Below are positions 8,025 through 16,702 of a DNA stretch of 56,976 nucleotides, piece after piece (the first letter of the stretch is position 1; every line of letters begins with the position of its first letter). The translations under genes were made by a program, and so were the position numbers. Location of the stretch: the NCBI RefSeq assembly GCF_002188465.1, contig NZ_NINW01000031.1, forward strand, positions 1 through 56,976. Direction: 5' to 3'. The notes below the pieces were generated by a model, which worked only from the letters and a program-made list of their open reading frames with translations, was not told the origin of the DNA and did not search any database. The DNA comes from Pigmentiphaga sp. NML080357. Its GTDB lineage: Bacteria; Pseudomonadota; Gammaproteobacteria; Burkholderiales; Burkholderiaceae_B.

Positions 8025-11000
8025 TCAGAGCAATACGCGCTCGATACCGCCGTCGTTGGCGCGCCTGACGTAATCCTCCATCCATTGCTGCCCCAGGACG
8101 TGACGGGCGATCTCGACCACGATGTAGTCGGCGTCGAGGTTCGCGTCGTCGTTATAACGGCTGAGCCCCTGCAGGCACGACGGACAGGAAGTCAGCACCT
8201 TGACCTCGCCGTTGAAACCGTCCGCGCGCAGCTTGTCGGCCCCCTTGCGCAGTTCCTCTTCCTTGCGGAAGCGGACCTGCGTGGAAATATCGGGTCGGGT
8301 GACGGCCAGCGTGCCCGACTCGCCGCAGCAGCGGTCGCTCTTGTCCACCCCGTCGCCAACCAGGGCCCGGACCGTCTTCATGGGGTCCTGCAGCTTCATC
8401 GGCGTATGGCAGGGATCGTGGTACATGTACCGCGTGCCGGTCACGCCGTCGAGCTTGATGCCCTTTTCGAGCAGATATTCGTGAATGTCGATCAATCGGC
8501 AACCCGGGAAGATCTTCTCGAACTCGTAGCCGGCCAGTTGATCGTAGCAGGTTCCGCAACTGACGACGACGGTCTTGATGTCGAGGTAGTTGAGCGTGTT
8601 GGCCATCCGGTGGAACAGCACGCGGTTGTCGGTGATGATCTTCTGCGCCTTGTCCTCCATGCCATTGCCGCGCTGCGGATAACCGCAGCACAGGTAGCCG
8701 GGGGGCAGGACGGTCTGCACGCCGGCGTGCCAGAGCATGGCCTGGGTGGCGAGCCCCACTTGGGAGAACAGCCGCTCGGAACCGCAGCCGGGAAAATAGA
8801 ACACCGCCTCGGTGTCGGCCGAAGTCGAGCGCGGATCGCGGATGATGGGGATGTACTTGGCATCCTCGATGTCCAGCAGCTTGCGCGCGCCCTGCTTGGG
8901 CAGGTTGCCGGGCATCTTCTTGTTGACGAAATGCACCACCTGTTCGCGCATGGGCGGCTTGCCCACGGTGGCCGGCGGATGCTCGGTCTGCTTGCGTGCG
9001 AACTTGGCCAGCACGTCGTTGGCCAGGCGCTGGGCCTTGTAGCCCACATCCACCATGGCCTTGCGGGTGGCGTTGATGGTGCGGGGGTCCTTCGCGTTGA
9101 GGAAGAACATCGCTGCCGCCGTGCCCGGATTGAACGACTTGCGGCCCATGCGGCGCAGCAGGCTGCGCATGTTCATGGAAACGTCGCCGAAGTCGATGTC
9201 GACGGGACAGGGTTTCTCGCACTTGTGGCAGACCGTGCAGTGGTCGGCCACGTCCTCGAACTCTTCCCAGTGCTTGATGCTGATGCCGCGCCGCGTCTGC
9301 TCTTCGTACAGGAAGGCCTCGACCAGCAGCGAGGTCGCGAGAATCTTGTTGCGCGGGGAATAGAGCAGGTTGGCGCGCGGCACGTGGGTGGCGCACACCG
9401 GCTTGCATTTGCCGCAGCGCAGGCAGTCCTTGATGGCGTGGGAAATCGCGCCGATGTCGCTCTGCTGCATGATGAGGGACTCGTGTCCCATCAGGTTGAA
9501 GCTGGGCGTATAGGCGTGGCGCAGGTCGCCGCCCGGCATGAGCTTGCCGGCGTTGAACCGGTTGTGCGGGTCGATGCGGCGCTTGTAGTCCTGGAACGGC
9601 GCCAGTTCGGCCTCGGACAGGAACTCGTACTTGGTGATGCCGATGCCGTGCTCGCCCGAGATCACGCCGTCCAGGTTGCGCGCGACGTCCATGATCCGCG
9701 CGACGGCCTCGTTGGCCTCCTGCAGCATCTCGTAATTGTCGGAGTTGACCGGGATGTTGGTGTGGACGTTGCCGTCGCCCGCATGCATGTGCAGCGCGAC
9801 GAAAACGCGTCCCTTCAGCACGCGGTCGTGGATTTCCTGCGCCTTGGCCAGGATGGGCGCACAGGCCGCGCCCGAGAAGATGCGCGACAACGGCGCCTTG
9901 AGCTCGGCCTTCCAGGACACGCGCACGGTGCGGTCCTGTACCACGTCGAATACCCTCGCCCCGGGCTGTGCCTGCAGGCGTTCCTGCAGGGCCGGCAACA
10001 ATTGCCCGAGGCCGATACGGGCGAACTCGCCCAGCGTATCGGCCAGCGGCAGGTCCATGCTGCGCAGGATCCAGTTCCAGCGCTCGCGCACGGACTCCAG
10101 CAATTCCAGCGCCTGCACGGCGCGATCGCCGAGGATCTCCTCGCGCGACAGCTTTTCGCCTTCGGCGTCCTCGCTCTTGCCTACGGGCAGGTCGCCGTCG
10201 AAGAACTCGGCCAGGCGGTCGATCAGCCTGAGCTTGTTGCGGGTGGACAGCTCGATGTTGATGCGCTCGATCTCGTCGGTGTACTCGCCCATGCGCGGCA
10301 GCGGGATCACCACGTCTTCGTTGATCTTGAAGGCGTTGGTATGGCGCGCGATGGCGGCGGTGCGCGAACGGTCGAGCCAGAACTTCTTGCGGGCCTCCGC
10401 GCTGACCGCCACGAAGCCTTCGCCGTGCCGGGTGTTGGCCAGGCGCACGACTTCGCTCGCGGCCGTTGCCACGGCATCCTCGTCGTCGCCGACGATGTCG
10501 CCGATCAGCACCATCTTGGGCAGCGTGCCGCGCTTGCTCTTGGTGGCGTAGCCGACCGCGCGCAGATACCGCTCGTCCAGGTGCTCCAGGCCGGCCAGGA
10601 TCGCACCGCGCGCGCGTCCCTCGCCATCGAGATAGCTCTTGATCTCGACGATGGACGGAATCGCGTCGCGCGCCTGGCCGAAGAATTCCATGCACACCGT
10701 GCGGACGTGCTTGGGCATGCGGTGCAGCACCCAGCGCGCCGAGGTGATCAGGCCGTCGGTGCCTTCCTTCTGCACGCCCGGCAGGCCGGCCAGGAACTTG
10801 TCGGTCACGTCCTTGCCCAGGCCTTCCTTGCGGAACACGCGGCCGTGGATCTCGAGCATTTCGCTGCGCAGCAGGCGCTCGCCCGGCTTGCCGGCGCCAT
10901 CGAACCATTTCAGCTCGAAGCGCGCCACCGGCACGTCGTGGATCTTGCCCAGGTTATGGTCCAGGCGCGTGACTTCCAGCCAGTTGCCCTCGGGATCGAC

Positions 11001-11954
11001 CATGCGCCACCAGGCCAGGTTGTCGAGCGCCGTGCCCCACAACACGGCCTTCTTGCCGCCCGCGTTCATGGCCACGTTGCCGCCCACACAGGATGCCTCG
11101 GCCGAGGTCGGATCGACGGCGAACACGAAGCCGGCCTTGTCGGCGGCATCCGCCACGCGCTTGGTGACGACGCCGGCGCCGGTGAAGATCGTGGCGACCT
11201 CGCGGTCCACTCCCGGCAGCGGGCCGACCGTGACCTCGCCCAGGGTCTCGAGCTTCTCGGTATTGATGACGGCAGACTTCCAGGTCAGCGGCACCGCGCC
11301 GCCGGTATAGCCCGTGCCGCCTCCCCGCGGGATGATGGTCAGGCCCAGCTCGATACAGCCACGCACCAGGGCGGCGATTTCCTCTTCGCTGTCAGGAGTG
11401 AGCACCACGAAGGGAAACTCGACCCGCCAGTCGGTGGCGTCGGTTACATGGGAAACGCGCGACAGGCCGTCGAACTTGATGTTGTCTCGCGCCGTCGTGC
11501 GGCCCAGCACCTTCTGGACGCGGCGGCGCAGCTCGCCGGTCTCGTTGAACTCGTGCTCGAACGCCCGCACCGCGCTGCGCGCCATCTCGAGCAGCCGGCC
11601 CACCTTGCCGTCGCGTTCGGGATCGTCCGGCTCGCGGCGGCGTTCGATCTCGCGCAGCCGATGGTTCAGCGCCTCGACCAGGAGGCCCCGGCGCTTGGGA
11701 TTGTCGAGCAGGTCATCTTGCAGGTAGGGGTTGCGGCGCACCACCCAGATGTCGCCCAAGACCTCGTACAACATGCGCGCCGAACGGCCGGTGCGGCGCT
11801 CGCCGCGCAGTTCGCACAGCATTTCCCAGGCCTGCGACCCCAGGAGCCGCTGTACGATTTCCCGGTCGGAGAACGACGTGTAGTTGTAGGGAATCTCCCG
11901 CAGGCGGGTAGGCGCGTGCGCGGGGGCGAGGGCAATGGGCAAAGGGGCGTTCAT
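8025..11954 (-). CDS. Giant FAD-linked dehydrogenase with Fe-S and CCG domains (DUF3683)
   Basis: This 1309-residue protein fuses the three parts of glycolate/D-lactate oxidases. An N-terminal DUF3683 region (about 1-110) is followed by a PCMH-type FAD domain ([18 protein letters not shown] near 200) and an FAD oxidase C-terminal domain ([25 protein letters not shown]). Two 4Fe-4S motifs follow ([16 protein letters not shown] and [16 protein letters not shown]), then tandem CCG domains ([47 protein letters not shown]). It probably oxidises a 2-hydroxy acid and passes electrons to the quinone pool; the exact substrate is unknown. The start [13 protein letters not shown] at 11954 is the only upstream ATG before the conserved region. 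Confidence 0.92.
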   Translation of the reverse strand: MNAPLPIALAPAHAPTRLREIPYNYTSFSDREIVQRLLGSQAWEMLCELRGERRTGRSARMLYEVLGDIWVVRRNPYLQDDLLDNPKRRGLLVEALNHRLREIERRREPDDPERDGKVGRLLEMARSAVRAFEHEFNETGELRRRVQKVLGRTTARDNIKFDGLSRVSHVTDATDWRVEFPFVVLTPDSEEEIAALVRGCIELGLTIIPRGGGTGYTGGAVPLTWKSAVINTEKLETLGEVTVGPLPGVDREVATIFTGAGVVTKRVADAADKAGFVFAVDPTSAEASCVGGNVAMNAGGKKAVLWGTALDNLAWWRMVDPEGNWLEVTRLDHNLGKIHDVPVARFELKWFDGAGKPGERLLRSEMLEIHGRVFRKEGLGKDVTDKFLAGLPGVQKEGTDGLITSARWVLHRMPKHVRTVCMEFFGQARDAIPSIVEIKSYLDGEGRARGAILAGLEHLDERYLRAVGYATKSKRGTLPKMVLIGDIVGDDEDAVATAASEVVRLANTRHGEGFVAVSAEARKKFWLDRSRTAAIARHTNAFKINEDVVIPLPRMGEYTDEIERINIELSTRNKLRLIDRLAEFFDGDLPVGKSEDAEGEKLSREEILGDRAVQALELLESVRERWNWILRSMDLPLADTLGEFARIGLGQLLPALQERLQAQPGARVFDVVQDRTVRVSWKAELKAPLSRIFSGAACAPILAKAQEIHDRVLKGRVFVALHMHAGDGNVHTNIPVNSDNYEMLQEANEAVARIMDVARNLDGVISGEHGIGITKYEFLSEAELAPFQDYKRRIDPHNRFNAGKLMPGGDLRHAYTPSFNLMGHESLIMQQSDIGAISHAIKDCLRCGKCKPVCATHVPRANLLYSPRNKILATSLLVEAFLYEEQTRRGISIKHWEEFEDVADHCTVCHKCEKPCPVDIDFGDVSMNMRSLLRRMGRKSFNPGTAAAMFFLNAKDPRTINATRKAMVDVGYKAQRLANDVLAKFARKQTEHPPATVGKPPMREQVVHFVNKKMPGNLPKQGARKLLDIEDAKYIPIIRDPRSTSADTEAVFYFPGCGSERLFSQVGLATQAMLWHAGVQTVLPPGYLCCGYPQRGNGMEDKAQKIITDNRVLFHRMANTLNYLDIKTVVVSCGTCYDQLAGYEFEKIFPGCRLIDIHEYLLEKGIKLDGVTGTRYMYHDPCHTPMKLQDPMKTVRALVGDGVDKSDRCCGESGTLAVTRPDISTQVRFRKEEELRKGADKLRADGFNGEVKVLTSCPSCLQGLSRYNDDANLDADYIVVEIARHVLGQQWMEDYVRRANDGGIERVLL

Positions 11955-12143
11955 GTTGGGGGCTGTACTTCATCCCGAGGGTAGCCAGCCATTCTAGCCG
12001 ATTGGCCCGGCCTCCCGCTGGAGCGCCCCCCTTTTTTCCGACCCGTCAAAAGGGTCATATCTGGCGGGAATTGCGGTCAACGCGTTGGGATCTCGTCGGT
12101 CCGGGGCGAGTGGACACCCACCTGGCCCGCGGCCCGGCGCCTT

Positions 12144-12500
12144 TCACCCCGCCAGGCGCGCCTGCCAGCCCGCCTCGGAAAAACCAACGCTGGCCACGCC
12201 GTCGGCCGTCACCAGCACCGGCCGCTTCACCAGTTGCGGATGTTCGGTGACCAGCGCCAGCCACTGCTCGCCCGCGGGCTGCTTGCGGTCTTCCGGCAGA
12301 TTGCGCCAGGTCGTGGATGAGCGGTTCACCAGCTTCTCCCACCCCCCTACCTGGGCCGCCCAGTCGCGCAACGCGTCCTGCCCGACCGGATGCTCGCGAT
12401 AGTCGATGAACTCGAAGTCCCGCCCCTGCCTCTCCAGCCACTTGCGTGCCTTGCGGCAGGTATCGCAATTGTTCAATCCGTAGACCCGTATCTTTTTCAT
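12144..12500 (-). CDS. ArsC/Spx-family reductase (YffB-like)
   Basis: A 118-residue thioredoxin-fold protein of the ArsC/Spx family. It begins MKKIRVYGLNNCDTCRKARK, with a CxxC at residues 12-15, and contains RPVLVTADGVASVGF near the C-terminus. The Arg residues of true arsenate reductases are not all present, so it is better named a YffB-like glutathione-dependent thiol reductase. It is 16 bp downstream of the YqaA gene on the same strand. Confidence 0.88.
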   Translation of the reverse strand: MKKIRVYGLNNCDTCRKARKWLERQGRDFEFIDYREHPVGQDALRDWAAQVGGWEKLVNRSSTTWRNLPEDRKQPAGEQWLALVTEHPQLVKRPVLVTADGVASVGFSEAGWQARLAG

Positions 12501-12516
12501 CCGTCGACATCCAAGC

Positions 12517-13065
12517 TCATTTATCGGGGAACACCCACAAGAGGGCGGCGGTCATCGTCACGTAGCGGCCGAACTTGCCTATCGCCATGTAGACCATGCA
12601 GGCGCGGAAATCCAGCCGCAGCCATCCCGCCACCGCGCACAGCGGATCCCCCACCAGCGGCACCCAGGACAACAGCAGCGTCTTGGCGCCGTAGCGTTCT
12701 ATCCAGGCATGGGCATAGGCATGCCAGCGGTCCTTGCGGGTAGGCTCGTGCGCCTCGTCCTGGTCATGCTCGTGAGAATGCTTCGCCTCGCGCCTGGCCT
12801 TGATGCGCTCGACCGCCCGCTTGGCCCCCACCCCCATCCAATAGCTGATCGCCCCGCCCACCGTGTTGCCCGCCGTGGCCACCAGGACCGCCGCCCAGAA
12901 CATGTGGGGCGCGAGCTTCACGTAGCCGAACACCGCCGGCTCCGAGCCCATCGGCAACAGCGTCGCGGACACCAGGCTGACCATGAAAATGGCCGACAGC
13001 CCCACTTCCGGCAGAGCCAGCGTGTGGAGCAGCCACTGTACGGAAGATTCCAGCCATTGGTGCAT
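12517..13065 (-). CDS. YqaA/DedA-like membrane protein
   Basis: A 182-residue SNARE-associated (DedA superfamily) protein of the YqaA group. Hydrophobic segments lie around 20-40, 50-75, 125-150 and 160-180, with family residues in GSEPAVFGYVKL, GNTVGGAISYWMG and LLLSWVPLVGDPLCAVAGW. A hydrophilic His/Asp/Glu-rich loop (KHSHEHDQDEAHEPTRK, about 97-113) is unusual and could bind metal; that is inference. Members are thought to take part in lipid transport or envelope homeostasis. Confidence 0.87.
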   Translation of the reverse strand: MHQWLESSVQWLLHTLALPEVGLSAIFMVSLVSATLLPMGSEPAVFGYVKLAPHMFWAAVLVATAGNTVGGAISYWMGVGAKRAVERIKARREAKHSHEHDQDEAHEPTRKDRWHAYAHAWIERYGAKTLLLSWVPLVGDPLCAVAGWLRLDFRACMVYMAIGKFGRYVTMTAALLWVFPDK

Positions 13066-13085
13066 GGGCGGGAGTGTAGCTGAAG

Positions 13086-13147
13086 CCCCTGCGGGGGCGG
13101 GGCCCCGCCTTGGGGCGGCACTGGCGGACCGGCGGAGCCGGATCCGC
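13086..13147. repeat. Intergenic hairpin pair, REP-like
   Basis: The 265-bp gap between yqaA and ilvA holds a GCCCCTGCGGGGGC hairpin and, at 13124-13147, an imperfect palindrome with arms GCGGACCGGC and GCCGGATCCGC. A close relative of the second occurs at 45273-45309. Such GGACCGGC/GCCGGATCC palindromes behave like dispersed intergenic repeats in this group; a role in termination is possible. Confidence 0.5.
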
Positions 13148-13330
13148 TGTGCCCCGGGTCGGCCTCGCTGCCTGGCATGGGAGAGCGTCTCTACGAGGAC
13201 GTTGCCTCGTTCGATGCCCTGGCACGGCCGCCCAAAGTACCCTGTCCGAAAACCCGCAAAAGAACGTACCCCACCATCTGTGTCACACTAAAGGGTTGAG
13301 TTTTTTCCCACCAACCCCTGACGCAGCATC

Positions 13331-14842
13331 ATGGCCACCGACTATCTCAAACGCATTCTCACCGCCAAAGTCTATGACGTCGCTATCGAGTCCGCCCTCG
13401 AAGCCGCTCCGCAGATTTCGGCGCGAATTGCGAACAAGGTGCTGCTCAAACGGGAAGACACCCAACCCGTATTCAGCTTCAAGCTGCGCGGCGCCTACAA
13501 CAAGATGGCCAACCTGCCTCCCAAGGCGCTGGAACGCGGCGTCATCGCCGCCTCCGCCGGCAACCACGCCCAGGGCGTCGCGCTTGCCGCCCAGCGGATG
13601 GGCTGCCGCGCCGTCATCGTCATGCCCGTCACCACGCCCCAGCTCAAGGTCGACGCCGTCCGCGCCCGCAACGCCGAAGTCGTCCTGCACGGCGAAAGCT
13701 TCACCGACTCCTACAACCACGCCAAAGAACTCGAAGCCAAGGAAAAGCTCACCTTCGTCCATCCCTTCGACGATCCCGACGTCATCGCCGGCCAAGGCAC
13801 CATAGGCATGGAAATCCTGCGCCAGCATCCCGGCCCCATCGATGCCATCTTCGTGGCCATCGGCGGCGGGGGGCTGATTTCCGGCGTGGCGGCCTACGTC
13901 AAGCAACTGCGCCCCGAGATCCGCATCATCGGCGTGCAGACCGAAGACTCCGACGCCATGGTCCAGAGCGTGAACAAAGGCCGCCGCGTCACCTTGTCCG
14001 ACGTCGGCCTCTTCTCCGACGGCACCGCCGTCAAGCTCGTGGGCGAAGAAACCTATCGCCTCGTGCGCAAATACGTGGACGATTTCGTGGTCGTCGACAC
14101 CGACGCCATCTGCGCCGCCATCAAGGACGTGTTCGAGGAAACCCGCAGCGTGCTCGAACCGGCCGGCGCGCTCGCGCTGGCGGGACTCAAGAAATATGCC
14201 GCCGAGCACCGCCTGAAAGGCAAGACCCTGGTGGCGATCGCCTGCGGCGCCAACATGAACTTCGATCGGCTGCGCTTCGTCGCCGATCGCGCCGAGGTCG
14301 GCGAGGCGCGCGAAGCGGTCTTCGCCGTCACCATGCCCGAGGAGCGCGGCAGCTTCCGCCGCTTCTGCGAGCTGGTCGGCAACCGCAACGTGACCGAGTT
14401 CAACTACCGCATGGCCGATTCCGAAAAGGCGCACGTCTTCGTCGGCCTGCAGATCGCCTCGGCGGGCGAATCGTCGAAGATCGCCGCCAACTTCCAGCGG
14501 CACGGCTTCACCGCCATCGACCTCACCCACGACGAACTGGCCAAGACCCATTTGCGCCACATGATCGGCGGCAGCGGTCCGGCGGCCGACAACGAACAGT
14601 TGTACCGCTTCGAGTTCCCCGAGCGCCCGGGCGCGCTGATGCGCTTCTTGAACTCGATGTCGCCCAACTGGAACATCAGCCTCTTCCACTACCGCAACCA
14701 GGGCGGCGACTACGGGCAGATCGTCGTCGGCCTGCAGGTGCCGCCGTCAGACAAGAAGGAATTCAAATCCTTCCTGGCGGAGCTGGGCTACCGGCACTGG
14801 GACGAGTCCGAGAATCCGGCGTACAAGCTGTTCTTGCGATAA
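13331..14842 (+). CDS. ilvA: Threonine ammonia-lyase (biosynthetic)
   Basis: This 503-residue PLP enzyme deaminates threonine to 2-oxobutanoate, the first step of isoleucine synthesis. The PLP lysine is K51 in PVFSFKLRGAYNKM. Substrate and PLP loops are ASAGNHAQGVALAA and AIGGGGLISGVAAY. Two C-terminal ACT-like regulatory domains (about 325-410 and 415-500: FRRFCELVGNRNVTEF and YRFEFPERPGALMRF) mark the isoleucine-inhibited biosynthetic form. Start ATG 13331 gives MATDYLKRILTAKVYDVAIE, as in relatives. It is transcribed alone. Confidence 0.97.
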   Translation: MATDYLKRILTAKVYDVAIESALEAAPQISARIANKVLLKREDTQPVFSFKLRGAYNKMANLPPKALERGVIAASAGNHAQGVALAAQRMGCRAVIVMPVTTPQLKVDAVRARNAEVVLHGESFTDSYNHAKELEAKEKLTFVHPFDDPDVIAGQGTIGMEILRQHPGPIDAIFVAIGGGGLISGVAAYVKQLRPEIRIIGVQTEDSDAMVQSVNKGRRVTLSDVGLFSDGTAVKLVGEETYRLVRKYVDDFVVVDTDAICAAIKDVFEETRSVLEPAGALALAGLKKYAAEHRLKGKTLVAIACGANMNFDRLRFVADRAEVGEAREAVFAVTMPEERGSFRRFCELVGNRNVTEFNYRMADSEKAHVFVGLQIASAGESSKIAANFQRHGFTAIDLTHDELAKTHLRHMIGGSGPAADNEQLYRFEFPERPGALMRFLNSMSPNWNISLFHYRNQGGDYGQIVVGLQVPPSDKKEFKSFLAELGYRHWDESENPAYKLFLR

Positions 14843-14924
14843 CGGGAGGCGGGCGCACCCTGCCCGCCCGACGGCGCACCCCGCCGTTGCCGGCTCCGCC
14901 AGGAAGCCGGCAAACCTGCCCTGG

Positions 14925-15335
14925 CTATGCCAGCTCGAACACGATGTCCTGCGCCCCTTCCCACAGCGTCTTCACGCCCAGCGCGCGAAGGTTTTCCTTG
15001 CCCTCGACGACGGTCAGGAAGTGGTTGCCGGCCAGTTGCCCCATCTTGCTGGCGAACATGCAGCTGCCGTACGCAAGGATGATCTCGGTCTCGCTGTAGC
15101 CGCCGGGATAGAACAGGATGTCGCCCACCGAGGGATGGCTGGTGTGGTTCTCGAAGCCCACGCCGAGCTTGAACTCTCCCAGCGGGATCCAGCAGCCCTC
15201 GCCGCTCCAGCGCACGTGGATGATCTTCTGCTTGTAGGGCAGCAGCTTCAGGAATGCGGCCACGGTCTCGGGGGCATCCGGATTGGTTTCGGCGATCAAA
15301 GTGTATTCGGCGGCGCGGATGCGGATTCTTGTCAT
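14925..15335 (-). CDS. DUF3830 family protein
   Basis: I start at ATG 15335 (MTRIRIRAAEYTLIAETNPD), giving 136 residues; the longer frame adds non-conserved sequence. The protein resembles the DUF3830 (cyclophilin-like fold) family, which commonly sits beside amidohydrolases or hydantoinases. Visible features are KIIHVRWSGEGCWIPLGEF and HPSVGDILFYPGGYSETEII. No catalytic function is assigned. It is convergent with ilvA and 155 bp downstream of the LOG gene on the same strand. Confidence 0.75.
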   Translation of the reverse strand: MTRIRIRAAEYTLIAETNPDAPETVAAFLKLLPYKQKIIHVRWSGEGCWIPLGEFKLGVGFENHTSHPSVGDILFYPGGYSETEIILAYGSCMFASKMGQLAGNHFLTVVEGKENLRALGVKTLWEGAQDIVFELA

Positions 15336-15490
15336 GGTTGTCTGCGAAAGGTGGAGGCCGGGGCCGGCCCGGGAGTGGAACAACGGCCGCGTGGCGGGCC
15401 ACGGACGCCGCGGGAAGGCGGCACGGCACGTCAAGTTTAATCAAATGCGCGCCGTGCTCAAGCGCGGCGCGCAGCCAAGACCTGTTTACG

Positions 15491-16108
15491 CTAGAGTCCC
15501 GCCGGCGCAGGGTCGGGGTCGCCGATCCACTTCGTGACGGTCGGCGCTTTCCAGGCCGCCAGCCCGTCGAGCAGCGCGCCCGGATCCGCTTCGATGACGA
15601 TCATGTCGCGATGTTCGGGCTTCATGAATCCCTCCTGCACGGCATGGCTCAGCATGGCCCGCATGGGCTCGTAGAAGCCGCGCACGTTCAGGACCCCGCA
15701 GGCCTTGGTGTGGTCTCCCAGCTGGGTAAGCGTGGCCGCCTCAAACAATTCTTCGAACGTACCCAGCCCGCCCGGCATGGCGATGAAGGCATCGGCCAAT
15801 TCGGCCATGCGCGCCTTGCGCGCCCGCATGTCGAGCACGATCTCGTGCGACGTCAGCCCGGGATGCAGGTGACCGCGATCATGCAGCCGGCGGTTGATGA
15901 TGCCCACCGCCTGCCCGCCGGCCTCCAGCACCGTGTCGGCCATGATACCCATCAAGCCCTTGTGGGTGCCGCCGTAGACCAGCGTCAGGCCGCGGGCGGC
16001 GATCTGCGCGCCCAGCCGCCGCGCGGCTTGCGCGTACTCGTCGGAAAAGCCGAAATTCGAGCCGCAGAAAACCGCGACCTTGCCTAGTGCACGCACAGTG
16101 CTATTCAT
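15491..16108 (-). CDS. LOG family protein (TIGR00730 Rossmann fold)
   Basis: A 205-residue lysine-decarboxylase-like/LOG protein. It has a Rossmann N-terminus (KVAVFCGSNFG, LVYGGTHKGLMGIMAD) and the catalytic signature MPGGLGTFEELFEAATL (PGGxGTxxE). Enzymes of this type hydrolyse nucleoside 5'-monophosphates to base and ribose 5-phosphate. I chose ATG 16108 (MNSTVRALGKV) because AGGA lies 8 bp upstream; the 8-codon extension lacks such a site. A truncated copy of its 5' part lies at 31873-32058 beside array 2. Confidence 0.9.
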   Translation of the reverse strand: MNSTVRALGKVAVFCGSNFGFSDEYAQAARRLGAQIAARGLTLVYGGTHKGLMGIMADTVLEAGGQAVGIINRRLHDRGHLHPGLTSHEIVLDMRARKARMAELADAFIAMPGGLGTFEELFEAATLTQLGDHTKACGVLNVRGFYEPMRAMLSHAVQEGFMKPEHRDMIVIEADPGALLDGLAAWKAPTVTKWIGDPDPAPAGL

Positions 16109-16247
16109 GAAAAAGATCCTCATCGCCGGCACGCCAGTTGATCGTAAGACCTTCGATTCCCCGCTGCCGAAGCGTGAAAGTGTAAACGCAGTTTCGAGCG
16201 GCAGCGCCGGGTTGCGCTAGAACCACTTCCCTTAACGCCAGGCATGC

Positions 16248-16450
16248 CGGATGGCAGCGCTCCGCACCCGCCCCCTCTCACTCCAAGAATGACGAGCGAA
16301 CCCCTACCCCTCCATCCCCTGGATTTCTCGCTGCGTCGAGCGTTCCAGCTCAAGACCTTCCGAACCTCCTGCGCAGTCAGCCTGACAGAACTCTTGGCCG
16401 CCTGTGGCGGGGTGCACGTGGCAGGCGGCAATGCGCTTGGTCGACCATGA
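16248..16450 (+). pseudogene. Remnant of DUF839 gene 5' end
   Basis: The frame from ATG 16289 reads MTSEPLPLHPLDFSLRRAFQ, then LKTFRT, CAVSL and LLAACGG. This parallels the Tat/lipoprotein signal region of the complete DUF839 protein at 47863-49272 (PLDFSLRRAFLLKTFRT, GAVSL, FLAACGG). Upstream similarity extends to the shared GGATGGCAGCGCT about 40 bp before the start. After the Cys-Gly-Gly of the lipobox the resemblance stops and the frame closes at 16450. The intact copy lies on the leader-distal side of array 3, and this fragment holds the same position at array 1. It is therefore a footprint of locus duplication. Confidence 0.8.
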
Positions 16451-16702
16451 CGACAGGCGAGACCACCGGTCCCTCCGTCTCGCTCGACAGCACCCCGCTT
16501 AAACTCATAACGCCACGGCCGCCAAGTCAGAGAGGAAGGGATCACGCCCCAGGTATTGTTGCCGACAGAACTGATGATGTAGGAGGTATAGAGGCTGAGG
16601 TCACCCCTATGTCCATAGACATAGACTCAACCCTGTATCCTCAGCTTCATTCCCCCAGACCTATTTGCACACAGCGCAGATCGTGGGTGGCACGCTCGTG
16701 CA
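16451..16702. other. Non-coding gap before array 1
   Basis: This 252-bp stretch has no credible gene. It holds a 16-bp palindrome TATGTCCATAGACATA near 16608-16623, framed by GCTGAGG and CCTCAGC about 45 bp apart. A very eroded CRISPR-repeat-like stretch may lie near 16643-16672 (TTCAT and a terminal CACAC survive). Nothing else is supported. Confidence 0.4.

Noticed and set aside
7812-11984. A 1390-codon plus-strand open frame
   Set aside because: It is the antisense of the FAD/Fe-S dehydrogenase; high GC keeps the opposite frame open. Its sequence has no family signature.
16643-16672. A further CRISPR repeat one period before 16703
   Set aside because: Only TTCAT, a C-run and terminal CACAC remain and the spacing is off by one; too weak to list as a repeat.
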